NCBI RefSeq assembly: GCF_014203755.1
Contig: NZ_JACHJS010000001.1
Span: 1,302,001-1,366,000 of the forward strand
Direction of reading: 5' to 3'
DNA length: 64,000 bases
Source: Saccharothrix violaceirubra
Lineage (GTDB): Bacteria; Actinomycetota; Actinomycetes; Mycobacteriales; Pseudonocardiaceae
Below, piece by piece: positions 1 to 8,180 of the stretch; position 1 is the first letter of the stretch, and the number at the start of each line of letters is the position of its first letter. The notes under the pieces were generated by a model. The model was not told the DNA's origin. It made no database searches and was given only the letters and a program-made list of their open reading frames with translations. Made by a program: the position numbers and the translations under genes.

Positions 1-200
1 TCGAACGTCGTCACGGTGAAGCTCTTGGTGCCCTCGGGGAAGCCCGACCACGTGAGGTGCGGCGATGTGTTGCCGGCCGCGTACACGTGTGCGTCGGCGA
101 GTTCGGCGCCGTCGCGGACGTCGCGGGAATCCACCCGGAACGATGGCACGGCGGGCAGCAGCGAGTAGGGGTCGGGCGCGACGGGGCGCTCCAGACTCAT
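1..200 (-). CDS. YbhB/YbcL family (PEBP-like) protein, 5' part only
   Basis: The reverse strand from an ATG at 200 reads [20 protein letters not shown] and continues to a conserved [19 protein letters not shown] stretch, then leaves the window after 66 codons. That N-terminal half, with the asparagine-threonine-serine-proline motif and the W-x-G-x-P-x-G-T motif, is typical of bacterial PEBP/Raf-kinase-inhibitor-like proteins of the YbhB/YbcL type (usually about 170-190 residues). A GGAGGA ribosome binding site (205-210) precedes the start. These are small soluble proteins with an anion-binding pocket; their substrate is unknown. The family is clear; the C-terminal part cannot be seen. Confidence 0.85.
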   Translation of the reverse strand, partial: MSLERPVAPDPYSLLPAVPSFRVDSRDVRDGAELADAHVYAAGNTSPHLTWSGFPEGTKSFTVTTF

Positions 201-367
201 CGGGTCCTCCACTGGTGATCACGGGTACCGGCCCGACCCTAGTGGCGTGTGATGTCCCACGCAGGCACCGCACATTCACCTGAGCGCAACCGGAAAGTGT
301 TCTCCCGCGTCTCCAATGGGTGAACGTGCCCTTTCGGGTGACGTGAATCTGTGGGGGAGAACGAAAA

Positions 368-1198
368 ATGCGGAGAATTCGGGTGATCGTGGCGATCGCC
401 CTCGTGTCGGTGACGGTCGCGTGCGGGGCCGGGGCCCTCGAGTCGCAGCCGGTCGCCGCACCCACGACCACCACGTCGTCCGTGCCCCCGACGACGACCA
501 CGCCGCCCACCGCGTTGCCCGGTCCGAACGGAACGACGGTTCCGGTATTCCAGCCCGCGTACGCGTACGGCACGCCGCAGGCGTCCGCGCCTCCCGCGGT
601 GGACGGTCTCGCACCCATCGTGCGGCGCATCGAGACCGACAAGCCGTACGTGTTCATCACGATCGACGACGGCGCCGTGCGCCACCCCGCGGCGCTGGAG
701 CTGATCCGGTTGTCCGGCGTGCGCCCGACGCTGTTCCTCAACACCAAGCACGTCGAAGGCGACGTTCCGTACTTCCGCGCGTTCCAGGACCGCGCCGGCG
801 CACGGGTGCACGGACACACCACCGACCACCCCAACCTCCAAGGTCAGGGCTACGCGTTCCAGCACCGCGAGATCTGCGAGAACACCGACTACATCGGCGC
901 GCAGATGGGCAAGCGGCCGACGTTGTTCCGCCCGCCGTTCGGCAACTACGACCAGACCACGCGCAAGGCCGCGGCCGACTGCGGCATCGCCGCCCTGGTC
1001 CTGTGGACCGCCGCGGTGAACGACGGCGTCGTGCAGTTCCAGGCGGGCGGCAAGCTCAACCCCGGCGACATCGTGCTCATGCACTTCCGGCAGACGTTCG
1101 TCGAGGACTGGCTCGCGTTCCTCAACCGCGCCAAGCAGGACGGCCTGACCCCAGTGCTGCTCGACGACTTCCTCTCGCCCACCGCGCCGCCCGCGTGA
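368..1198 (+). CDS. polysaccharide deacetylase (NodB family) lipoprotein
   Basis: 276 residues. A hydrophobic leader ends in a lipobox-like TVAC with Cys19 as the likely lipidated residue, followed by a Thr/Pro-rich linker (30-60). The NodB domain carries the metal and catalytic motifs TIDDG (98-102), HTTDH (150-154), RPPFG (188-192) and LMH (237-239). The protein should sit on the outer face of the membrane and remove acetyl groups from cell-wall glycans; the substrate is not shown by sequence. A GGGGGAGA ribosome binding site lies 8 nt before the ATG. It is transcribed away from the PEBP gene and followed by a strong hairpin at 1228-1264. Confidence 0.88.
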   Translation: MRRIRVIVAIALVSVTVACGAGALESQPVAAPTTTTSSVPPTTTTPPTALPGPNGTTVPVFQPAYAYGTPQASAPPAVDGLAPIVRRIETDKPYVFITIDDGAVRHPAALELIRLSGVRPTLFLNTKHVEGDVPYFRAFQDRAGARVHGHTTDHPNLQGQGYAFQHREICENTDYIGAQMGKRPTLFRPPFGNYDQTTRKAAADCGIAALVLWTAAVNDGVVQFQAGGKLNPGDIVLMHFRQTFVEDWLAFLNRAKQDGLTPVLLDDFLSPTAPPA

Positions 1199-1227
1199 AC
1201 GGCCGCGTGAAGTCCAGGTGAACGTCC

Positions 1228-1264
1228 GTCGCGCGCGGCCCGGCGTCGCGGGCCGCGCGGCGAC
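1228..1264 (+). terminator. hairpin terminator after the deacetylase
   Basis: A 10-bp perfect inner stem (1233-1242 with 1249-1258, loop 1243-1248) is extended by an outer GTCGC/GGCGAC pairing. It begins 30 nt after the deacetylase stop and ends 8 nt before the next start codon, so it may also shape translation of the next gene. No T-tract follows, which is usual in this GC range. Confidence 0.6.
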
Positions 1265-1272
1265 AATTCGGT

Positions 1273-2910
1273 GTGCAGACGCTGCGGTCCGCGCTGGACT
1301 TCCTCGGTGGGCCGGGCCCGGTCGCACTCGCGATCGCCCTGCTGTTCGCCACGCCGGTCATCGACCGGGTGTTCGTCCGCCGCAAACGGGTCAACTTCCG
1401 CGTCCTCTACAACTCGAAGATCGGGCTGGGACCTGAGCAATTGCACGACGGCACCGAATCCCAGCCGTCGCAACTGCGTGAACTCGTCCGCGTCCTGGAC
1501 CGCATGAGCATCGTGGTCGTCCGCGTGCGCAACAGCGGCAACTACGACATCGACGCCGACGATTGGGACAAGGCGCTCACGTTCACCTTCGGCGAGCGCG
1601 TGGTGTGGAACGCGCGGGTCTCCGAGGCGGGTTCGGACGACCTGCGCGAAGAGGTGCGACGCAGCCTCCAGTTCTTCGGCGCGGACACCGCACGACGCGT
1701 GTCGCTGCCGACGGTGCGGGAACGGATGGCGCAGCTCGTCGCGCGCTGGGGTCGGCTCGCGGTCGTCGCCGAACCCGGCGAGCAGGTCTGGCACGGCGTG
1801 CGACTCGAAGGTCTCGCGTTGCGGCGCAAGCAGAAGTTCAAGCTGCTGGTGGTGTTGCGCGAACCCGAGACGAACGACGGGCCGATCGGCAAGGACGTGC
1901 GCATCGAGGGTCGCCTGGGCGGTGTCGGGATCGTGCACGACGAGAAGCGCCGTCGGGTGGTGACGCTGCCCCGGCTCACCGGCGGCATCGCGGCGGTGCT
2001 CGCGGCGGTGCTCGTGCTCACCCTGGCGTGGCCGGGTCAGTCGTCCGATCCGACGGTGGCGTGCGCGAGCGGATCGCTCAAGGTGACGGGATCGAGCGTG
2101 TTCCTGCCGACCGTGCGCCCGATCGTGGACCAGTACCGCGCGGCGTGCCCGGACGCGGACATCACGGTCGAGTCCACCGGGAGCAAGGAGGGCGCCCGCG
2201 AGGTGGCCGCGCTGGGACCTGCCGACACCGGTTCGGTGCTCGCGTTCTCCGACGGTGCGCCGTCGGACGCGGACGTGACCGGCCGACGGGTGGCGATCGT
2301 CGTCTACCACGTCGTCGTCAACGGATCGGTCGGGCTGGAGACGGTGACGCTCGACCAGTTGCGCGGCATCTACGCGGGCAGGTACCGGAACTGGAGCGAA
2401 CTCGGCGGCGCGGCGTTGCCCATCAGGGTCGTCGGCCGGGACGGCGACTCGGGCAGCCGCCAGCTGTTCGAACGCGTCGTGCTCAAGGCGGCCGAGCCCG
2501 CGATCTCGTCCGACGACTGCCGGGTCGCCGACCGCGACCCGACCGCGTCGGTGATCCGGTGCGAGCGTCCGCGCAACGCCGACGTGGTGCGTGAAGTCGG
2601 CGCGACCGAGGGCGCGATCGGGTACGCGGACGCGCCGTCGGTCGCCGAGCCGCGCAAGGCGAAGAAGATCGTCGCACTGTCGCTCGACGGCCGGGCGTTC
2701 GACGCGGCGGCGGGTGTTGACGAGGGTTACCCGTTCTGGACGGTCGAGTACGTGCTGACCAAGGGGCAGCCCGCCGAGGACTCGTTGTCCGGACGGTTCC
2801 TGCGCTACCTGCTCGAACACGACGACGCCCGCGTCCGGATGAAGGACGCGGGCTACCTGCCGTGTCGGACGGCCGACGGCGACACGTTGTCGCTGTGCGG
2901 GTTGCGCTGA
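1273..2910 (+). CDS. membrane-anchored protein with C-terminal PstS-like substrate-binding domain
   Basis: 545 residues from a GTG start. A first membrane segment (about 13-36) is followed by roughly 190 residues that look like a soluble cytoplasmic beta-rich domain (containing VRVRNSGNYDIDADDW), then a second membrane segment (about 235-254) and a C-terminal periplasmic-binding-protein fold (265-545). That last part has PstS-type features: VTGSSVFLPTVRPIVDQY, an ESTGSKEG anion-site loop and GRDGDSGSRQLFERVV. Ordinary PstS proteins are free lipoproteins next to pstCAB; here no ABC genes are near and the binding domain is tethered to an inner domain, so sensing is more likely than transport. 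Its stop codon directly abuts the stop of lon. Function is inferred from fold only. Confidence 0.7.
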   Translation: MQTLRSALDFLGGPGPVALAIALLFATPVIDRVFVRRKRVNFRVLYNSKIGLGPEQLHDGTESQPSQLRELVRVLDRMSIVVVRVRNSGNYDIDADDWDKALTFTFGERVVWNARVSEAGSDDLREEVRRSLQFFGADTARRVSLPTVRERMAQLVARWGRLAVVAEPGEQVWHGVRLEGLALRRKQKFKLLVVLREPETNDGPIGKDVRIEGRLGGVGIVHDEKRRRVVTLPRLTGGIAAVLAAVLVLTLAWPGQSSDPTVACASGSLKVTGSSVFLPTVRPIVDQYRAACPDADITVESTGSKEGAREVAALGPADTGSVLAFSDGAPSDADVTGRRVAIVVYHVVVNGSVGLETVTLDQLRGIYAGRYRNWSELGGAALPIRVVGRDGDSGSRQLFERVVLKAAEPAISSDDCRVADRDPTASVIRCERPRNADVVREVGATEGAIGYADAPSVAEPRKAKKIVALSLDGRAFDAAAGVDEGYPFWTVEYVLTKGQPAEDSLSGRFLRYLLEHDDARVRMKDAGYLPCRTADGDTLSLCGLR

Positions 2911-5250
2911 TCACGCGGCCGCGGTGACGACCTCCGGTTCGAGTGCGAGGTCGAGCACCTCACGCACGTCCGACACCAGGTGGACGGTCACCGCGTCGAG
3001 CACCGACGCGGGCACGTCCTCCAGGTCCGGCTCGTTGCGCTTGGGCAACAGCACGGTGGTGATGCCCGCCCGGTGCGCGGCCAGCAGCTTCTGCTTCACC
3101 CCACCGATCGGCAGCACTCGCCCGGTCAGCGACACCTCGCCGGTCATCGCCACGTCCGACCGGACCGGACGACCTGACAGCAGCGATGCCAGCGCCGTCG
3201 TCATCGTGACACCGGCCGACGGACCGTCCTTGGGCACCGCGCCCGCCGGTACGTGGACGTGGACACCACGCGTCGCGAGCACGCTGGCGCGTTCGTCGTG
3301 CGACCGCAGGTACGACAACGCGATCCGTGCCGACTCCTTCATCACGTCGCCGAGCTGTCCCGTGATCGTGACGTCGGTCGCGCCGGTGTCGCGCGCTGCG
3401 AGCGACGCTTCGACGAACAGCACGTCGCCGCCCGCGCCCGTGACCGCCAGTCCGGTCGCGACACCCGGCACGGCGGTGCGTTCCGCCGACTCCGGCGTGA
3501 ACTTCGGCGAACCCAGATACGGGCGCGGGTCGTCGACCACGACCGGCAGCGACCGCTCGCCGAGCGCGACGCGTGCCGTGATCTTGCGCAGGACACGGGC
3601 CAGTGCGCGGTCGAGCTGCCGGACACCGGCCTCGCGCGTGTACTCGCCCGCCAACGCTTGCAGAACGTCGTCGGTCACGGTGACGTCCGCGTCGCTCAGC
3701 CCCGTGCGTTCGATCTGGCGCGGTAGCAGGTGGTCGCGCGCGATCGTGACCTTCTCGTCCTCGGTGTAGCCGTCGAGCCGCACCAGCTCCATCCGGTCCA
3801 GCAGCGGTGCCGGAATCGCCTCGAGCACGTTCGCGGTCGCGAGGAACACGACGTCCGACAGATCGAGTTCGACCTCCAGGTAGTGGTCGCGGAACGTGTG
3901 GTTCTGGGCCGGGTCGAGCACCTCCAGCAGGGCGGCCGTCGGATCGCCCCGGTGGTCCGAGCCGACCTTGTCGATCTCGTCGAGCAGCACGACCGGGTTC
4001 ATCGAGCCCGACTCGGCGATCGCGCGCACGATCCGGCCGGGCAGCGCGCCGACGTACGTGCGTCGATGACCGCGGATCTCGGCTTCGTCCCGTACGCCGC
4101 CGAGTGCGACACGGACGAACTTCCGTCCCATGGCCCGCGCCACGGATTCGCCCAGTGACGTCTTGCCGACACCGGGCGGTCCGACGAGCGCGAGCACGGC
4201 ACCGCTGCGCCGACCGCCGACCACGCCGAGTCCCCGGTCGGCGCGCCGTGCGCGTACCGCGAGGTACTCCGTGATGCGTTCCTTGACGTCGTCCAGGCCC
4301 GAGTGGTCGGCGTCGAGCACGGCCCGCGCACCGGCGATGTCGTAGGAGTCGTCGGTGCGCGTGTTCCACGGAAGCCCGAGCACGGTGTCCAACCACGTGC
4401 GCAACCAACCCACCTCGGGGGACTGCTCGGCCGTCCGTTCGAGCTTGTCGACCTCGGCGAGCGCGGCCGTGCGCACGTGTCCGGGCAGGTCGGCGGCCTC
4501 GACCCGGGCCCGGTAGTCCTGCTCCTCGGTCACGGGCCGGCCGTCGAGGTCGGCCAGTTCCCGGTGGATCGCGGCGAGCTGGCGACGCAGCAGGAACTCC
4601 CGCTGCTGCTTGTCGACGCCTTCCTTGACGTCCTTGTCGATCGTCTCGGCGACGTCCAGCTCGGCCAGGTGCTCGCGGCCCCACTCCAGCAACAGGGTCA
4701 GGCGTTCGGCGACGTCGTCGGTCTCCAGCAGGAGCAGTTTGCGCTCGTCCGACAGGTACGACGCGTACCCGGCGAGGTCGGCGAGCGCGGCCGGCTCGTC
4801 CACCTGCCGCACGGAGTCGACCACCTGCCACGCGCCGCGCCGCTGGAGGATGGTCGTCACCAGCGCCCGGTACTCGCGGGCGAGTTCATGCGTGCGGTCG
4901 TCGGCGGGCGGCACACCGGCCACGGTCGCCTCGACCCACAGCGCCGCACCGGGACCGGTCGTCCCGGTGCCGATGCGGGCCCGCGACACGGCCCGCAGCA
5001 CGGCCGCCCGTTCGCCACCGGGCAGTCTGCCGACCTGTTCGATCTCGGCCAACGCCCCGACCTTGGCGTACCGGCCGTCCAGACGGGGCACCAGCACGAC
5101 CCGGTTCACGTCGCCCGCCGTCGCCGCCTCGACCGCGGCCCTGGCCTCGGCGGTGGCGTCCGGCCCGCTCAACCGGACGGGCACGACCATGCCGGGCAGC
5201 ACGACCACGTCGTCCAGCGGCAGTACCGGCAGCGCCGACGTCTCGCTCAT
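2911..5250 (-). CDS. lon: ATP-dependent protease Lon
   Basis: 779 residues, normal for LonA. An N-terminal substrate-recognition domain (1-200) and coiled middle region lead into an AAA+ module with Walker A GPPGVGKT (357-364) and Walker B VVLLDEID (420-427). The protease domain has the Ser-Lys dyad: Ser678 in PKDGPSAG and Lys721 in GGVKQKLLAAHRAG. Lon degrades misfolded and short-lived regulatory proteins in the cytoplasm. The ATG at 5250 has a GGAGGAGATC ribosome binding site. A HAIR-like inverted repeat lies 15 nt upstream, which fits heat-shock control by HspR as described for Streptomyces lon. It converges tail-to-tail with the PstS-like gene. Confidence 0.97.
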   Translation of the reverse strand: MSETSALPVLPLDDVVVLPGMVVPVRLSGPDATAEARAAVEAATAGDVNRVVLVPRLDGRYAKVGALAEIEQVGRLPGGERAAVLRAVSRARIGTGTTGPGAALWVEATVAGVPPADDRTHELAREYRALVTTILQRRGAWQVVDSVRQVDEPAALADLAGYASYLSDERKLLLLETDDVAERLTLLLEWGREHLAELDVAETIDKDVKEGVDKQQREFLLRRQLAAIHRELADLDGRPVTEEQDYRARVEAADLPGHVRTAALAEVDKLERTAEQSPEVGWLRTWLDTVLGLPWNTRTDDSYDIAGARAVLDADHSGLDDVKERITEYLAVRARRADRGLGVVGGRRSGAVLALVGPPGVGKTSLGESVARAMGRKFVRVALGGVRDEAEIRGHRRTYVGALPGRIVRAIAESGSMNPVVLLDEIDKVGSDHRGDPTAALLEVLDPAQNHTFRDHYLEVELDLSDVVFLATANVLEAIPAPLLDRMELVRLDGYTEDEKVTIARDHLLPRQIERTGLSDADVTVTDDVLQALAGEYTREAGVRQLDRALARVLRKITARVALGERSLPVVVDDPRPYLGSPKFTPESAERTAVPGVATGLAVTGAGGDVLFVEASLAARDTGATDVTITGQLGDVMKESARIALSYLRSHDERASVLATRGVHVHVPAGAVPKDGPSAGVTMTTALASLLSGRPVRSDVAMTGEVSLTGRVLPIGGVKQKLLAAHRAGITTVLLPKRNEPDLEDVPASVLDAVTVHLVSDVREVLDLALEPEVVTAAA

Positions 5251-5264
5251 GATCTCCTCCGAAA

Positions 5265-5285
5265 GTTGAGTCTGATCGGCTCAAC
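5265..5285. promoter_or_regulatory. HAIR-type operator (HspR site) upstream of lon
   Basis: The arms GTTGAGT (5265-5271) and GCTCAAC (5279-5285) are separated by exactly 7 nt. The published HspR-associated inverted repeat consensus is CTTGAGT-N7-ACTCAAG, so the TTGAGT...CTCAA core and spacing both match. It lies 15 nt before the lon start codon, where binding would block transcription or early elongation. It is also within 100 nt of the phosphatase gene on the other strand, which it might affect. Confidence 0.75.
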
Positions 5286-5379
5286 CATCATGAGCGGGGA
5301 GATGTTTCCTCCGGGCGTTCGCCCTGGGCGATCCTCTCGTCACGCCCAACCGACAGCGGTGCCGATGCGTCCTGTGACC

Positions 5380-6081
5380 ATGGGCGACGGGGGAGAGCTT
5401 TCGTGGGACGGGTGCGTCAACGTCCGTGACCTCGGCGGACTCGGCCGGGTCCGGCCGGGTGCGGTGGTCCGGATGGAGGCGCCGACGAGGCTGGGCGAGT
5501 CCGGGTGGACGGCGGTCTGGGACCACGGCGTCCGCACGGTGATCGACCTGCGGGACGCGGGCGAGCGCGTGCCGGACCGGGTGCCGCGACCGTCCGGGAT
5601 CACCACTGTGCACTGCCCGCTCGACCCGGTCGGTACGCCGTTCCACGCGCGGTGGTCGTCGATCGACAACCTGGCCACGCCGCTGTACTACCCGGCGATG
5701 CTCGTCGAGCACCCCGAGCCGGTGATCACCGCCGTGCGGATGATCGCCGACGCGGCACCGGGGTGCGTCGCGTTCCACTGCGCCGGCGGCAAGGACCGAA
5801 CCGGGCTGGTCGCCCTGGTGCTGCTCACGCTCGCCGAGGCGACGCCGGACGAGATCGTGGCCGACTACCTGCTGACCTACGACCGGATGAAGCCGCTGTA
5901 CGACGAACTCGGCCACCCCGACCAACTGAGCGGCGTGACGAAACTCCTCGCGGCCCGAGGCACCACCATCGAAGCGTCGCTGACCTCGACCGTCGCTTCG
6001 TTGACGATGCCCGACTTCCTCCTGGACAACGGCCTGCCCGCCGTCGAGCTCGACGCTCTGCGTGCCCGTCTCCTCCGGTGA
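5380..6081 (+). CDS. tyrosine-protein phosphatase (Y_phosphatase3 family)
   Basis: 233 residues from the ATG at 5380; starts at 5290, 5302 and 5365 are in frame and cannot be excluded, but family members usually begin just before the WDGCVNVRDLGGL motif seen here at residues 8-20. The P-loop HCAGGKDRTG carries the catalytic Cys and Arg, followed by the DYLLTYDRMKP helix typical of the actinobacterial and fungal-like group of Tyr/Ser or phosphoinositide phosphatases. Cytoplasmic. It diverges from lon and ends one base before the stop of the CadD-like gene on the other strand. Confidence 0.85.
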   Translation: MGDGGELSWDGCVNVRDLGGLGRVRPGAVVRMEAPTRLGESGWTAVWDHGVRTVIDLRDAGERVPDRVPRPSGITTVHCPLDPVGTPFHARWSSIDNLATPLYYPAMLVEHPEPVITAVRMIADAAPGCVAFHCAGGKDRTGLVALVLLTLAEATPDEIVADYLLTYDRMKPLYDELGHPDQLSGVTKLLAARGTTIEASLTSTVASLTMPDFLLDNGLPAVELDALRARLLR

Positions 6082-6082
6082 T

Positions 6083-6664
6083 CTACAGACCGAACGCGCC
6101 GCCCTCGACCAGGATCGTCACACCGATCGCGACCAGGACCAGCGGCAGGATCACGTGACCCCGGCGCGACAGCGCGCGGCCCACCACCGGATGACCGGCC
6201 AGGAACCGGCCGGCCGCGCACCACAGCGCCGTTCCGGCCAGGAAGACCACGAGGTAGCCGACCATCCCGGCCGTGCCGGCGACCGCGAACACCGGCACGT
6301 ACACGCCGATGTTGTCGCCGCCGTTGGCGAACGTCACGGCCGCGACCGACCACAGCCCGGCGCCGCGGACGTCGTCCTCTTCCTCGTGGCGTCCGCGCCA
6401 CGCGGTCCATCCGGCACGCAGCCCCAACGCCAACGGCAGGAGTCCCAGGTATGGGATCACGGTCTCGGGCAACAACCCGGCGCCCAGCGCACCGAGCACC
6501 GATACCGCCAGGATCGCCGCGAACCCCAGGTACTGACCGGCGACGATCTCGAGCACCGCGACCCGGCCGCGTGCCCGGCCGAAGAACACGGCGAGCAGCA
6601 GCAGGTCGTCGATGTTCGTCACCGCGAACATGCTGGCCGCCTTGAGCAGCAGGGTCGCGTTCAT
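6083..6664 (-). CDS. CadD-family cadmium resistance / cation transporter
   Basis: 193 residues with about five to six membrane segments. NIDDLLLLAVFF near the N-terminus and ANGGDNIGVYVPVF in the middle are the paired acidic signatures of CadD-type transporters related to the LysE fold. Proteins of this family export Cd2+ or other divalent cations. The ATG overlaps the stop of the upstream phosphatase gene by 4 nt (ATGA), so both are translated from one mRNA. The metal specificity cannot be read from sequence. Confidence 0.85.
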   Translation of the reverse strand: MNATLLLKAASMFAVTNIDDLLLLAVFFGRARGRVAVLEIVAGQYLGFAAILAVSVLGALGAGLLPETVIPYLGLLPLALGLRAGWTAWRGRHEEEDDVRGAGLWSVAAVTFANGGDNIGVYVPVFAVAGTAGMVGYLVVFLAGTALWCAAGRFLAGHPVVGRALSRRGHVILPLVLVAIGVTILVEGGAFGL

Positions 6665-7248
6665 CGCAGCCCCGGTCCTTCCGCATGGAAGCGCATGCCG
6701 GAGAAGGACAAGCGGTAGACGGCGGGCATCGGCATCGCGGCGCTGAACGGCCAGTCCACCGCGACACCGAACCCGGCCAGTGCGCGGGCCACGAACGTGC
6801 CGTGGCTGCCGACGACGACGGTACCGCCGGCGTGTTGGTCGGCCAGGACGCGTAACGCTGCCACCGCACGTGTCGACAACGCCGCGAGGCTCTCCCCGCC
6901 GGGCCGGGCGAAGTCGGGGTCCGCCCAGCTGCGCGCGTAGTGGTCGGCGTAATCGGGACGTGGCTCCAGACCGGATTCCCACTCGCGCAGCGCCGCGTCC
7001 GTCGTCACTGTCACGCCGAAGCGTCGCGCCAGGGGCTCCACGGTCTGCACCGCGCGCAGGTACGGGCTCGACGCGATCGCGTCCGGACGAAGGTCCGCGA
7101 GGTCGTCGACGAGCTGTCCCGCCTGCGTGCGCCCGAATGCGGACAGTCCCCGGTGGAGTTCGTCCGGCCCGCCCGGTACCGGAACGTGCGACGTGGCGTG
7201 ACGCACGACCACCAAGGTGGTCGCGAATTCGTTTCCGTCGCCGGACAT
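6661..7248 (-). CDS. histidine phosphatase family protein
   Basis: 195 residues from the ATG at 7248 (in-frame ATGs further upstream lack better ribosome binding sites). The N-terminal VVVRHATSH gives the catalytic RH-x-T/S motif; REWESGLEP and GSHGTFVARALAG supply the acid/base region and the second catalytic His of the phosphoglycerate-mutase-like fold. Likely a small cytoplasmic phosphatase acting on an unknown phosphometabolite. It is the first gene of a two-gene unit with the cation transporter, overlapping it by 4 nt. Confidence 0.85.
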   Translation of the reverse strand: MSGDGNEFATTLVVVRHATSHVPVPGGPDELHRGLSAFGRTQAGQLVDDLADLRPDAIASSPYLRAVQTVEPLARRFGVTVTTDAALREWESGLEPRPDYADHYARSWADPDFARPGGESLAALSTRAVAALRVLADQHAGGTVVVGSHGTFVARALAGFGVAVDWPFSAAMPMPAVYRLSFSGMRFHAEGPGLR

Positions 7249-7364
7249 GGGTACGAAACCGTGCACGTCGCACATCATGTGACATCGACCCCGGACGCCC
7301 GTTCGGTGGTTGCGGTCCCGCACCCGGAACGCGACGATCACGCCCGTCGAGTCGAGGAGTGTGC

Positions 7365-8165
7365 ATGGAGCAGGCAAGCTGGGTCCCGTCGTCGGTCGAC
7401 CTCGACCGGCCGAGCGCGGCCCGGATGTACGACTACTACCTGGGCGGGTCGCACAACTTCGCGGTCGACCGCGAAGCGGCGCAGGCCGTCGAGAAGATCT
7501 ACCCCGGCATGGCCGGCGCCGCCCGTGCCAACCGGTCGTTCCTGCGCCGGGCCGTGCGGTACCTGCTCGCCCAGGGCATCGACCAGTTCCTCGACCTGGG
7601 TTCGGGCATCCCGACCGTCGGCAACGTGCACGAGATCGCCCAGGCGGCCAACCCCGAGGCACGCGTCGTGTACGCGGACCTGGAGCCGGTAGCCGTCGCG
7701 CACGGCAGCGCCCTGCTCGCGGACAACCCGCGTGCCATCTCCGTCCAGGGCGACCTGCGCGACCCCGACTCCGTCCTCAGCTCCGACGAGGTCCGCGCGC
7801 TGCTCGACTTCGACCGGCCGATCGGCGTGCTGATGGTCGCGGTGCTGCACTTCGTGCCCGACTCGGACCGGCCGCACGAGGCCATCGCCCGCTTCCGCGA
7901 CGCCCTCGCGCCCGGCGGCTACATCGCCATCTCGCACGGCAGTGCGGACGGCGTGCCGCAGGACGGCCTCGAAGACACCGACCGTGTGAAGGCGATCTAC
8001 CGGCGCACCGACAGCCCGCTCGTGCTGCGGTCCGGTACGGAGATCGCGTCGTTGTTCGACGGCCTCGACGTGGTCGAGCCGGGCGTCGTGCGGCTGTCCG
8101 AGTGGCGGCCGGACTCCGACGACGCCTACATCAGCGCGTACGTCGGGGTCGGCCGCAAGTCCTGA
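7365..8165 (+). CDS. SAM-dependent methyltransferase (Methyltransf_19 / DUF574)
   Basis: 266 residues. The N-terminal PSAARMYDYYLGGSHNFAVD motif is the hallmark of the actinomycete DUF574 group; the Rossmann core has FLDLGSGIPT (SAM-binding glycine loop) and VVYADLEPVAVAH (acidic residue for the ribose). A GAGGAG ribosome binding site is 5 nt before the ATG. These proteins occur in many copies per actinomycete genome and the methyl acceptor is generally unknown. Divergent from the histidine phosphatase gene. Confidence 0.9.
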   Translation: MEQASWVPSSVDLDRPSAARMYDYYLGGSHNFAVDREAAQAVEKIYPGMAGAARANRSFLRRAVRYLLAQGIDQFLDLGSGIPTVGNVHEIAQAANPEARVVYADLEPVAVAHGSALLADNPRAISVQGDLRDPDSVLSSDEVRALLDFDRPIGVLMVAVLHFVPDSDRPHEAIARFRDALAPGGYIAISHGSADGVPQDGLEDTDRVKAIYRRTDSPLVLRSGTEIASLFDGLDVVEPGVVRLSEWRPDSDDAYISAYVGVGRKS

Positions 8166-8180
8166 CCAACGGCGTGGCGG

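Noticed and set aside
946..2820. 624-codon open frame antisense to the PstS-like gene
   Set aside because: Arg/His/Val-rich shadow; the sense frame has membrane segments and a known domain.
4303..5379. N-terminal extension of the tyrosine phosphatase back into lon
   Set aside because: The frame is open only because of composition; it would overlap lon by almost 1 kb and add no family sequence.
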